Assembly (NCBI GenBank): GCA_017427465.1
Contig: JAFRST010000062.1
Span: forward strand, 93,684-157,683
Direction of reading: 5' to 3'
Source: Clostridiales bacterium
GTDB lineage: Bacteria; Bacillota; Clostridia; Saccharofermentanales; Saccharofermentanaceae
DNA: 64,000 bases
Part shown: positions 52,381 through 60,398 of the stretch, one piece after another
Position numbering within the stretch: position 1 is the first letter of the stretch
How the letters are laid out: each line of letters opens with the position of its first letter
The notes under the pieces: model-generated
Seen by the model: the letters and a program-made list of their open reading frames with translations, nothing else
The model's database searches: none
What the model was told of the DNA's origin: nothing
Position numbers and translations under genes: made by a program

Positions 52381-53157
52381 CTACGCTATCCAACGGAAAT
52401 AGTAAGCTGCACTATTGATAATTGAAGTCAGTATGCAATTATCTGAATCCGGCGGAGTAAGAATAACCAAATCTACAAACAATCCATTATCGATACGCAC
52501 TCTGTTCCAACGATGCATCCCCGGAATCTGCTCTAATGTTAACGATCTGGCATTATCAAGAATAATGGGATTTCCGACAGTTCCCGGTTTGCCATTTGGA
52601 TCAAAATGATAATTAAATACTGTTTGCTTTAAAACATATGCGCCCCTATAGAGTGGCGGTTGTATTGTTTTCTTTTGATTTGGTTTGACATTATTGGGTA
52701 TAATGCCCGCTTTTCTTTCTGTATCTTCTGCAATCTGTCTGGCTCTCTTTTCAGCAGTTTCAGCGGCTTTGCGGACATTTTCTGCCTTTTCCAAGGCTAA
52801 TCTTTCTTCCTCCTTTGCTTTGGCAATTACCGCATTTGTTTTATCTGAAATCCGTAACGCATCCTTTCTCTTTTCCTCAGCTTGAACCGATGCGATAAAG
52901 GCCTCTTCAACAGCCTTGAAAACTACCGGGTCTGCCAATGCAATTTTAGAGTATTGGCTGAAATATTTATCTGAAGCAGTGTTTCGTGCATCGATTCCAG
53001 ATTTGTTGCCAATGTATTTTATTGCTGAAGCATCACTGATCCATTTATCCGCAGAGGCTTTGTTTGCGAAATAAACCTCACCGGGCATAAATACACCGCA
53101 TTTCGAACAGAATATGGAATTGTCAACGATGATATTTTCGCACGCCGGACATTTCAT
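52381..53157 (-). CDS. Zinc-ribbon/SFxxW-like protein F with charged helix and NPIIL domain
   Basis: About 258 residues. Ribbon C-P-A-C and C-S-K-C-G, then P-G-E-V-Y-F-A-N-K-A-S-A-D-K-W, the Phe of the common motif being Ala here. A coiled-coil of Glu/Lys/Ala (about 85-155) follows, then one copy of the domain that is doubled in the neighbour (G-T-V-G-N-P-I-I-L-D). No membrane segment, so cytoplasmic. The start is set at 53157 by comparison with the sister proteins, which all begin M-K-C-P; the frame opens at a TTG at 53166. Confidence 0.75.
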   Translation of the reverse strand: MKCPACENIIVDNSIFCSKCGVFMPGEVYFANKASADKWISDASAIKYIGNKSGIDARNTASDKYFSQYSKIALADPVVFKAVEEAFIASVQAEEKRKDALRISDKTNAVIAKAKEEERLALEKAENVRKAAETAEKRARQIAEDTERKAGIIPNNVKPNQKKTIQPPLYRGAYVLKQTVFNYHFDPNGKPGTVGNPIILDNARSLTLEQIPGMHRWNRVRIDNGLFVDLVILTPPDSDNCILTSIINSAAYYFRWIA

Positions 53158-53175
53158 ATAAGTCAAATTTTCTGG

Positions 53176-54231
53176 TTAATAGTTTTCAGCAGATTTTATT
53201 ATCTCCTGAACACCTTCTTCACCCCACAGATGAACAAGAAGGTCGTGAGGCGGCATGTCCTCGTATTCCTTCTTGCGCGAACTGTAGAGTCCTGCAGGAT
53301 CAAAGGAATCCGACAGATCAGCCGTAGAACGGAAGTCTGTTGGATCATTTGTAAACGCCGCCGACACCTGAACTGACGGTCCAGGTTCTGTTATTACCGC
53401 TCTCGGAGCAGAAGATAATGCAGCTGTCAAACGCTCAAAGAACAGATCCATCATCGGATGGGGAGTGTTCTTTGCAAAGTTAGTCTTAACGTATTTGTCG
53501 GCAATTGCCCTGATCTCATCCTCCTGAACAGGTTTCCTCGCAGTAGTCTCAAGAGACAATAACCTGACAATATCAGTGAGCTCGCCGTAAGTGCAATCAC
53601 CAATGGTATCAGCCAGGAAACCGCTGTTACTCTTAAGTGAAGGTGCAATCCGCTCGATATATCGCTTTCTCTGATCTGCTGTAGTGTTGGCAAATACCAG
53701 TCTGCAGGTGAGCCGTGAGAACAAAGACGGAACTTCCTTAAGCTTGCGACTAATTACAAAATAGATCAGATCAAAGCCTTCAGAAGAAGTGCCAAAAGTA
53801 AGTGAAGGCAATAATCGCAAAATATACTGCGTGCACTTGCTGGAATCAAGTTCATCAATAACGATTACACTGCTCTTACCATCCGCCTTTAAAGCATTTA
53901 CCAAACCTATAACGTATTTCTCAAAGAGAATATATTCTTCGGTGCTTGCCGGCAAAGACAATGAGTCAAAAAACACTGCCTGATAGCCAAGACCGTCTGA
54001 TCCTGAATAGACATTCAAAAAAGACGAGAGTGCGGTGTGCTTTCCTGTGCCTTTGTCGCCTTCGAAAAGCACACCGGAATATCCTTCGTCCTTGCGATTG
54101 GTATAGTAGGCCCAAGCCTTGCCTTCCCAATCGTCAACATCTCCGTTCCTATACGAGAGATATTGATCTAAATACATGGCTGAAGATGCTTCAACCCTGC
54201 TTATCCATTCAGAATAAGATCCTTCTATCAT
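53176..54231 (-). CDS. AAA+ ATPase that carries only the S-Y-S-E-W part of the module
   Basis: 351 residues. Residues 5-10 read S-Y-S-E-W-I, the helix motif of the zinc-ribbon proteins, without the ribbon. Walker A G-D-K-G-T-G-K-H lies at residues 58-65 and Walker B V-I-V-I-D-E at 122-127. A sensor strand (L-I-Y-F-V-I-S-R) and a helical lid follow, then a Pro/Ser/Thr-rich linker and a short C-terminal helix. The AAA core is most like the ORC/Cdc6-STAND-like type rather than the classic Vps4 type (inference). It starts one base after the stop of the MIT-AAA gene; the two ATPases are translationally close and may act together. Confidence 0.85.
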   Translation of the reverse strand: MIEGSYSEWISRVEASSAMYLDQYLSYRNGDVDDWEGKAWAYYTNRKDEGYSGVLFEGDKGTGKHTALSSFLNVYSGSDGLGYQAVFFDSLSLPASTEEYILFEKYVIGLVNALKADGKSSVIVIDELDSSKCTQYILRLLPSLTFGTSSEGFDLIYFVISRKLKEVPSLFSRLTCRLVFANTTADQRKRYIERIAPSLKSNSGFLADTIGDCTYGELTDIVRLLSLETTARKPVQEDEIRAIADKYVKTNFAKNTPHPMMDLFFERLTAALSSAPRAVITEPGPSVQVSAAFTNDPTDFRSTADLSDSFDPAGLYSSRKKEYEDMPPHDLLVHLWGEEGVQEIIKSAENY

Positions 54232-54232
54232 G

Positions 54233-55555
54233 TTAAGAATTGATTCCCTTTACTCTCTTTTCAAATGCTTCGATCTCTTCATTGATCTTAGTCTTGTCTG
54301 ACGGCGGCATTTCGCCCTGGATCTTTGAGAAGAGCTCACGTGTTACGGCAAGTTCACCCTTAACGATAGCATCTACTGCCATCTTGCTCGTCATCTCTTC
54401 ATCGATCTTCTCGTTCTCATCTACAACGGCATATTCATCCATTGCCTGGCTCTTGATGTTGATAGCAATAGTGTCAGCCAAACGGCCCAAGTCACGGAAG
54501 CTGTAATTCTCTGTGCTCTGAGCCATTTCTTCAAATGTGAAATCAGCTGCAGGCTGAAGAACATTGAAAGTATCCTTGAAGAAATTCAATCTGGTCTCGT
54601 AATCCGGGAGAGGGATCCTTACGAGTTGGATTCTATCAAGCATGGCCTCGTCGACCATAGACGGATAGTTTGTCGCACCAAGGAAGATAACCCGCTTACC
54701 GGAACTCTTGAGGAGGTTATATGCTTCAAGGAACGCAACTGTAAGTCTCTTCTCATGACCTTCAATATTGTTCTGTGATCTGCTGACACAAACATTCTCG
54801 ATCTCATCGATAAAGATAATACAAGGCTCGTTGTCGATTGCTTCCTGGAAGGCAATCTCAACCGTCTTCTCTGCTACACCAACAAGACTCGCATGGATAT
54901 CTCCACCGAGAAGTCTTATGAACTTAAAGCCTTTCTGCATCATCTCATGGGCAAATGCCTCGATAATGAAAGTTTTACCGGTACCGGGCGCGCCATAAAG
55001 GAAGAAGGACTGGAAAGGCGGAATTCCGAGGATCTCGTCAAGTCTTGACCAGCCTGAAGATGAAACATGATTCATAAGGAGATCCTTTACATCATCCATA
55101 CCGGTTACATCAGCAAAACTGTGCTTAGGCATTGACTTGTACCAACTCTCAATAGTAGCAGCAGGAACGTCTTTACAGGCATTGTTTGTCTTAAAGCCGG
55201 AAGCAGTCGTATTGGATACGGCTCTGTCTGATGACTCGATTGTTCTGCTTGCAGTGGTCTCCGGAGCCTTGGCAGGAGCAGGATTGATAGCAGCGACTAT
55301 TCTTTCCATAGTCTTGATGCAGTCATCACGTCTTGCTTTCCACTGACCATATACATTTCGCTGAGTATTATTGATAGCCATGATCTCACCGCAAACTCTT
55401 GCGGCTGCCTGATATAATTCAGCTTCTTCAAGAGTAGGCTTGTTCTCATTCTTTATTCTCAAAGCCTCTGCCTGGTTGATGTAATTGTTGTATTGGTGTG
55501 TTCTCTCATTCATCTTCCCGCTGTAGGAAGTATTGGATAAATTATAAAGTGCCAT
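54233..55555 (-). CDS. Vps4/katanin-like AAA+ ATPase with MIT-like N-terminal domain
   Basis: 440 residues. Residues about 16-92 form a three-helix stretch (N-K-P-T-L-E-E-A-E-L-Y-Q-A-A ... R-R-D-D-C-I-K) with the spacing of MIT domains. After a linker comes a classic AAA module: F-A-D-V-T-G-M, Walker A at 188-195 (G-A-P-G-T-G-K-T), Walker B I-I-F-I-D-E at 246-251, C-V-S-R-S-Q-N, sensor 1 G-A-T-N at 293-296 and Arg308. The I-D-E-x4-C-x-S-R-S-x-N block is very close to Vps4/katanin, which pull substrates through a hexameric pore. MIT domains bind ESCRT-III tails in eukaryotes. AAGGAG precedes the ATG. Classical AAA proteins of this branch are rare in bacteria. Confidence 0.85.
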   Translation of the reverse strand: MALYNLSNTSYSGKMNERTHQYNNYINQAEALRIKNENKPTLEEAELYQAAARVCGEIMAINNTQRNVYGQWKARRDDCIKTMERIVAAINPAPAKAPETTASRTIESSDRAVSNTTASGFKTNNACKDVPAATIESWYKSMPKHSFADVTGMDDVKDLLMNHVSSSGWSRLDEILGIPPFQSFFLYGAPGTGKTFIIEAFAHEMMQKGFKFIRLLGGDIHASLVGVAEKTVEIAFQEAIDNEPCIIFIDEIENVCVSRSQNNIEGHEKRLTVAFLEAYNLLKSSGKRVIFLGATNYPSMVDEAMLDRIQLVRIPLPDYETRLNFFKDTFNVLQPAADFTFEEMAQSTENYSFRDLGRLADTIAINIKSQAMDEYAVVDENEKIDEEMTSKMAVDAIVKGELAVTRELFSKIQGEMPPSDKTKINEEIEAFEKRVKGINS

Positions 55556-55566
55556 GGTTTATCTCC

Positions 55567-56250
55567 TTATAACTTGAAATCGATGTCATCTACATTAAGA
55601 TCAGCATCGCCGGCCGCAGGAGTACTGCCGTTAGCGATTGACTTCAGATATTCGGGGCTCGTCTTATCGATATCACCGTTTAATCCATATAATCCGGCAT
55701 TGTCCTTATTCTCTGTTGCTGCGAGGCAGGCCTCGATATCGCCGGTCTTCTTGAGGTCTTCGAAAACGCTCTCAAGAATCTGCGTCTTAGCCTTCAAGAC
55801 TGCGTCAGACTTAACATAATCATATCTGACACGGCCCTTTGTTGCTGCACCATTATAGGAAGGAATCTTCTTCTTTTTCCCGTTCATCAAAGCAACTGCC
55901 GTATCAAGAAGTTTATAGCTGTAATCGATATTTACACTTGAAGTAACTGTTTCCAATGCGCTTATGGCATCTCTGACCAGCATGTAACTGATGGCAGCAT
56001 CCCACAGCAGCTGCTCGCGAATCGATACATCAACCTCAGAATGCGGACCTGCTTTCAGATAATCAACATGGGATCTTATGTTTCTTCTGAAATCATTAAG
56101 ACTTGCGCCCAACTGGCCTCTGCACTTCATGATCGAAGCCTGAGCTTCAACCTTCTTGTCGCGCTCTTTATTAGCCTTTTTGTAAGATAGATCTTTGCTG
56201 ATCTTTTTCAACGATGTTTTTATATCTTCAATCTTATCGGTAATAGCCAT
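55567..56250 (-). CDS. Small charged helical protein, ESCRT-III-like candidate
   Basis: 227 residues, no membrane segment. A basic N-terminal half of two long helices (K-I-S-K-D-L-S-Y-K-K-A-N-K-E-R-D-K-K) is followed by further helices and an acidic C-terminal tail ending D-L-N-V-D-D-I-D-F-K-L. Size, basic-to-acidic polarity and a short Leu-bearing terminal motif match ESCRT-III subunits, and the gene directly precedes the MIT-AAA gene, whose eukaryotic counterparts act on them. No sequence motif proves the family: PspA/Vipp1-type or unrelated coiled-coil proteins are alternatives. AAGGAG site before the ATG. Confidence 0.6.
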   Translation of the reverse strand: MAITDKIEDIKTSLKKISKDLSYKKANKERDKKVEAQASIMKCRGQLGASLNDFRRNIRSHVDYLKAGPHSEVDVSIREQLLWDAAISYMLVRDAISALETVTSSVNIDYSYKLLDTAVALMNGKKKKIPSYNGAATKGRVRYDYVKSDAVLKAKTQILESVFEDLKKTGDIEACLAATENKDNAGLYGLNGDIDKTSPEYLKSIANGSTPAAGDADLNVDDIDFKL

Positions 56251-56260
56251 ATTGAACTCC

Positions 56261-57490
56261 TTAATTAATATTCATCATGCTCTCAAGGATCTCAGACTGC
56301 TGGACTTCCTGTTCTTTCTTCAGTTCTTCCATCTCTTCTTGAGTCTTGATTCCTAGGCTTCTTCTTGCTGCATCGGCAGCCTCATTGCTCTTGCTCAACT
56401 CGTCTTCCTGTTCCTTCTTGAGTTCTTCGATAATACCCTGCATCTTCTCTGATGCTATCTCTCTGGCTCTTACAGAACCCGGTAAGCTGTCGATCTGCTT
56501 GATTCTTTCATCGATATCTTCCATAGTTCTCAAAGACTCATCAATCTCCTGATCCGTCTTAGCAATCTCTCTGAAGATGTCATCGACAGTTTCCTGGAAC
56601 TTATTCATTTCGTTAGGATCTGTTACGAGAGGCATATTCTGGACCTGGACAAGAATTACATCAAGTCTTCCGTTTGCCGTTGTAAGCTTGGTCTCGTCCT
56701 GGATGAGCTTAACTCTCTGAAGTTCAACCGATACCTCAGACAAAGCGAGCTCGATCATCTCTATGTGAACTTTGCGGACATCCTCAGACCAAGTGGATCT
56801 TTGTGCTTGATCGTATGTCTCGGCAATGATCTTAGCTAACTTTGCCTTCTCTTCGTCTGCCTGTAATTCAGCCTTATACTGGGCAACTCTGTCCTTGTAG
56901 TTCTCCTCCATGGGCTGAAGGGTTTCCTCATCTGAGATAACAGCATCCCTTAACTTGTCGACTGTGCGGGCAAGTTCACAATAAGTGATGCAAGTATCAA
57001 GATACTTAACATAAGATTCTACATAGATCTTGGCATTATCCTTGATTCCTGAAGGAACGTGCGTACGGATCTGAGTAATACCTCTTGTAAGGAATGACTT
57101 GGTTGCCTGCGCAGTATTCGGCTCACCGTTCTTAACTGCATCTCTGAACATATAAGCAAGAGCAAGTATCTTCTCATCAATTTCACGGATATCAAGGATG
57201 ACATCCTGTGGATTCTTCTTCATAAATAGAGCAAGAGCTTTTGCGGCATATTCGAGATCTCCGTAAGGATGATCCTCAACTGTCTTCTGCTCAAGAATAT
57301 AATCCGGCAGTTTACTGTGTAAAAAGTCAACGCTCTCGAGCACACCGATGATCTTATTCTCGTTTTCCGCGATCTTATCAGTGGTAGCTCTTACCGCTTC
57401 TTCCTGACGCTCCTGTTTCTTCGCCTCTCTTTTTTCTTTCCAGTCTTTCCAGAAAGAACTACGTGACGTCGTTGCTTTTAAGTCTGACAT
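56261..57490 (-). CDS. Coiled-coil protein of the Hsp70/AAA operon
   Basis: 409 residues, highly charged and almost wholly helical: a Lys/Glu/Arg-rich N-terminus, a globular helical middle (about 55-200) and two long coiled-coil regions (about 200-290 and 330-405) ending in E-S-M-M-N-I-N. No membrane segment. I considered TelA but its defining blocks are not seen. GGAGGAG lies before the ATG; 11 and 10 bases separate it from its neighbours. Likely a structural or scaffold subunit (inference). Confidence 0.75.
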   Translation of the reverse strand: MSDLKATTSRSSFWKDWKEKREAKKQERQEEAVRATTDKIAENENKIIGVLESVDFLHSKLPDYILEQKTVEDHPYGDLEYAAKALALFMKKNPQDVILDIREIDEKILALAYMFRDAVKNGEPNTAQATKSFLTRGITQIRTHVPSGIKDNAKIYVESYVKYLDTCITYCELARTVDKLRDAVISDEETLQPMEENYKDRVAQYKAELQADEEKAKLAKIIAETYDQAQRSTWSEDVRKVHIEMIELALSEVSVELQRVKLIQDETKLTTANGRLDVILVQVQNMPLVTDPNEMNKFQETVDDIFREIAKTDQEIDESLRTMEDIDERIKQIDSLPGSVRAREIASEKMQGIIEELKKEQEDELSKSNEAADAARRSLGIKTQEEMEELKKEQEVQQSEILESMMNIN

Positions 57491-57501
57491 AAACTCCTCC
57501 T

Positions 57502-58938
57502 CTATGCTTTAAATTGTATGTTTATTTCTCTTACATCCAGTTCGAATCGCGGTCTGCTCGACGGTTGCTTAAAAATGCTTATGGCATCGTTCTGCAGTTT
57601 TCGAAGCGTGGTTATCAAAGATCTTTCCTCCGGAGTGATCTCTTCTGTAAAGTCCTCCTTATTACGCTTCGAAAAACGTTTGGCACGCTCTATACTTCTT
57701 GATTTATTGATACAGTCCAAATAACTTCCCAAAAGGTCGTTTGCTATAAACCTTTTATTCGACAGACTCAATTCTTTAAAAGGATCAATAAACTCAGATA
57801 TAACTTTCAAAGCGGATATAATTATACCCCGGGTATAAAAGCCATTATCGATATCCGAGCTGTGGAATTCATTACACAGTTTCATTAAGGAATAATAGAC
57901 ACACGGCTCTTTACGGTCACGGTTATCGCTGATGCGCTCTCTATAAGCTTCAACATCAAACCTTAACTCGCGCCCCGTCAAGAAATTCGTGTAATTCATG
58001 AACTCGTCAGTAATGTCCGGCAGCATCAGATATTCACGTGAAACGCGGCTGCAATTGTCTGTCAAGTCAAGCCATCCGTTAACGCTTGATATATATTCGT
58101 GACATGCTTTTCTGGATTTTTTTCTATCGTAGTCTTTATATTCCGGAACATCCTCGTCAGTTACTATGGCCAGAAAATCTGTCATACACTGAAAATCAGC
58201 AGGCGTGTTAATACGCTCTCTGTTCGACAGCATGACATCGCGGACTATATTTTTTGCATCTTCGGATGTAATCCTGTCAAGGAAAATGCAATTATCGACT
58301 TCTTCATTGTACAGAGTGTCTCTGAGGACTATACCGTCAGTTACCCTGTGCTGATAAACCAGGTCTCTGATCTTATCTGTAAGGAAAGGCAAAAGAGCTT
58401 TGTCCCTAAGGAGCATGGCATCCTCATGTGTCACAAGGATAATTATCTTGGCCATGCCTTTTCTGTTCTTTGAAGTAAAGAACAATGAGCTCAGCTCCTT
58501 GACCGTCATCATTTCAAACAAGTCATCTATCGAGACAATGATCGCGGAACTTGCTTTATTCAATTCGGGAAAAACATCTGACTTGAATTCTTTGGCCGAG
58601 AAGATCCTTTCAATGTCTGAATCGCTTTTTTCTGCAATGCGCAAAAACTTGCGCTCACGGACAAATCTCTTTCCCAGCTGATCACCGAAATCGCTAAGCG
58701 TTATACGGTTCTGTGAATACTTCAAAAAATACACGCACTCAAACTTAAACTTGTTGTTGTCGTGGAAATACAACCATAAGAATGCGTCGGTATCAAGTTC
58801 TGATAAGCCCTTATAATAGTATGTCTCGTCAGGGTTCAAAAAAATCAGTTGAACTCTTCCCTCATACTTAGGAGATGGGTTCATCTCGTATGACGTATGC
58901 AAATTGCTATTGGATCTAAGCGTAGGCTTATCCCGCAT
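57502..58938 (-). CDS. ATPase-like protein without a P-loop
   Basis: 478 residues. Around residues 125-200 a hydrophobic strand ends in S-I-D-D-L-F, then a helix and a second strand, I-I-I-L-V-T-H-E-D, in the order of Walker B and sensor 1 of AAA-type ATPases; the second AAA+ protein of this operon has the same order (V-I-V-I-D-E-L-D, then F-V-I-S-R-K). The expected G-x4-G-K-[ST] is absent; where it should be the chain reads F-L-K-Y-S-Q-N-R. So it is likely a catalytically dead member of an ATPase pair or a different fold. C-terminal half helical and charged. AGGGAT site before the ATG. Confidence 0.6.
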   Translation of the reverse strand: MRDKPTLRSNSNLHTSYEMNPSPKYEGRVQLIFLNPDETYYYKGLSELDTDAFLWLYFHDNNKFKFECVYFLKYSQNRITLSDFGDQLGKRFVRERKFLRIAEKSDSDIERIFSAKEFKSDVFPELNKASSAIIVSIDDLFEMMTVKELSSLFFTSKNRKGMAKIIILVTHEDAMLLRDKALLPFLTDKIRDLVYQHRVTDGIVLRDTLYNEEVDNCIFLDRITSEDAKNIVRDVMLSNRERINTPADFQCMTDFLAIVTDEDVPEYKDYDRKKSRKACHEYISSVNGWLDLTDNCSRVSREYLMLPDITDEFMNYTNFLTGRELRFDVEAYRERISDNRDRKEPCVYYSLMKLCNEFHSSDIDNGFYTRGIIISALKVISEFIDPFKELSLSNKRFIANDLLGSYLDCINKSRSIERAKRFSKRNKEDFTEEITPEERSLITTLRKLQNDAISIFKQPSSRPRFELDVREINIQFKA

Positions 58939-58942
58939 TTGC

Positions 58943-59446
58943 TTATCCCTTTCTTATCTTGATGGGCTGTGATCTGCCGATAGTTTTGCCATTAGTGCTT
59001 ATGAGAATGGAAAAAGAATAGTCGTTATTTACATGGACACCCACGTCTATAACTCCCGCATTTTCCATTCCCGGAATGCTGGCACTCTCGTAACGCTCTC
59101 TCGATGCATGTGAAACAACGGCTTCAACCGTTATATCTTTCTTCGCATCGGGATATGCAACGATCGAACGTCCTAACCATGTGTCCTTTCCAATAAGGTT
59201 CTGAACCTTGCCAAAAGAAAGCTTCTCAGGAACTGCTGTTATTTCAGAAGATGAAATGTCCTTGCGCTTCATCAATGCAACACCTATCTCATGTTCTCCA
59301 AGAAACTTTACTCTATAGGCATCGATCATAGGCTGAATCTTCTTCAGTGCCTCTTCACGGTTATCACCGATAATCTGAACATCTTCAAAGCCGCATACCG
59401 GACATCTGTTTCCCTCATACTCTTCATAACAGCATAAACATTTCAT
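58943..59446 (-). CDS. Zinc-ribbon protein with beta domain, Hsp70/AAA operon
   Basis: 167 residues. The ribbon (C-L-C-C and C-P-V-C-G at residues 4-20) is of the same kind as in the tag family but the P-x-A-x2-F-x-N-x2-S-F-x2-W helix is missing. The C-terminal 90 residues alternate as beta strands (V-G-V-H-V-N-N-D-Y-S-F-S-I-L-I-S-T-N-G-K), perhaps an immunoglobulin-like or FHA-like sandwich. No membrane segment. GAGGTGA precedes the ATG; it starts two bases after the coiled-coil gene ends. Confidence 0.75.
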   Translation of the reverse strand: MKCLCCYEEYEGNRCPVCGFEDVQIIGDNREEALKKIQPMIDAYRVKFLGEHEIGVALMKRKDISSSEITAVPEKLSFGKVQNLIGKDTWLGRSIVAYPDAKKDITVEAVVSHASRERYESASIPGMENAGVIDVGVHVNNDYSFSILISTNGKTIGRSQPIKIRKG

Positions 59447-59448
59447 GA

Positions 59449-60387
59449 TTAAATCACCTCTGATTTGATAATCTCGCTTATTTTTTTCATTCGGTCTATC
59501 AGACTATCGATCATGCTATCGAAGTCATTAATATTCTCTAACAAAACACTAATATCCTGCTGACCGTTAACAGGTTTTCCGGTAGCATTGCAAATAGTAA
59601 TTATCGCTTCTCTTAATTCATCAGCAGATGAATTTATAATTTCTATCTGCTTCTTGTATCTCTCTATAAGCCTTATTCTTTGATCAAAACTGAGATCCGA
59701 AAATCTCTTCTTTATCTCGATGTATTCAATTTCTTGTTTCCTGAGAGTCTCGCTGGAAGATTCAAGGCTGGCGCACTCTGTCCTGAGAGGTTCGATTCTT
59801 TCCTGCAATTCTGAAATCTGTCTTTTTGTGTCTTCGATTTCCTTCTCCCGGCTTGCCAGTTCTTCTTCAAGACGTGCTTTTTCATTGAGAAGCCGATCTC
59901 TTTGCCGGATCTTCTCTTCTTCATCGCACTGTTCCTTGAGCAATCTTACTTCGTCCTGAAGTTCGTTTATCTGACCGTTTAAGAACTCTGACTGCTTAGA
60001 AAGATTACGCTGCTCCTGCTTTGCACTTTCAAGAGTTGCTTTCTTTTCGTCGACGGTCTTTTTCAGATCTCTGATCTCAACAAACACACCGCCATTAGCT
60101 TCGAGTTCATCGGTGATCTTTCCGGATTCGACTGATAATTCCTCCAGCTGCTTGGGAGCGCGGACAATCTCGTCTTTATGGGCACTGTATATACTTTCGA
60201 GTTTTCTGTAGATCAAAGACATTTTCAGCGGCCAAGTCTCGTCTCCAACTGTCAATTCAGATAATTCTTCACCGCTCTCATTCTTAAAATCCTTAAAGAC
60301 CGTCTCCAATAAACAAAGGGCCAGGAAGACCGAAGGATCCTGGTCTTTATTTACCATTAATGAATTTTCAATAAACTCAAACTTCAT
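59449..60387 (-). CDS. Long coiled-coil protein next to Hsp70
   Basis: 312 residues: an N-terminal folded part of about 90 residues and a coiled-coil from about 95 to 225 with heptad Leu/Glu/Lys, then a helical tail with I-N-D-F-D-S-M-I. It is the second gene of the operon, 11 bases after the Hsp70-like gene. It could be a nucleotide-exchange or client-holding partner like GrpE, which is also a coiled-coil dimer, but no GrpE motif is seen. Confidence 0.75.
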   Translation of the reverse strand: MKFEFIENSLMVNKDQDPSVFLALCLLETVFKDFKNESGEELSELTVGDETWPLKMSLIYRKLESIYSAHKDEIVRAPKQLEELSVESGKITDELEANGGVFVEIRDLKKTVDEKKATLESAKQEQRNLSKQSEFLNGQINELQDEVRLLKEQCDEEEKIRQRDRLLNEKARLEEELASREKEIEDTKRQISELQERIEPLRTECASLESSSETLRKQEIEYIEIKKRFSDLSFDQRIRLIERYKKQIEIINSSADELREAIITICNATGKPVNGQQDISVLLENINDFDSMIDSLIDRMKKISEIIKSEVI

Positions 60388-60398
60388 TTGCTATACCC

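Noticed and set aside
56261..57490. TelA (tellurite/toxic anion resistance) assignment
   Set aside because: Length and helicity fit, but the characteristic TelA segments are not seen.
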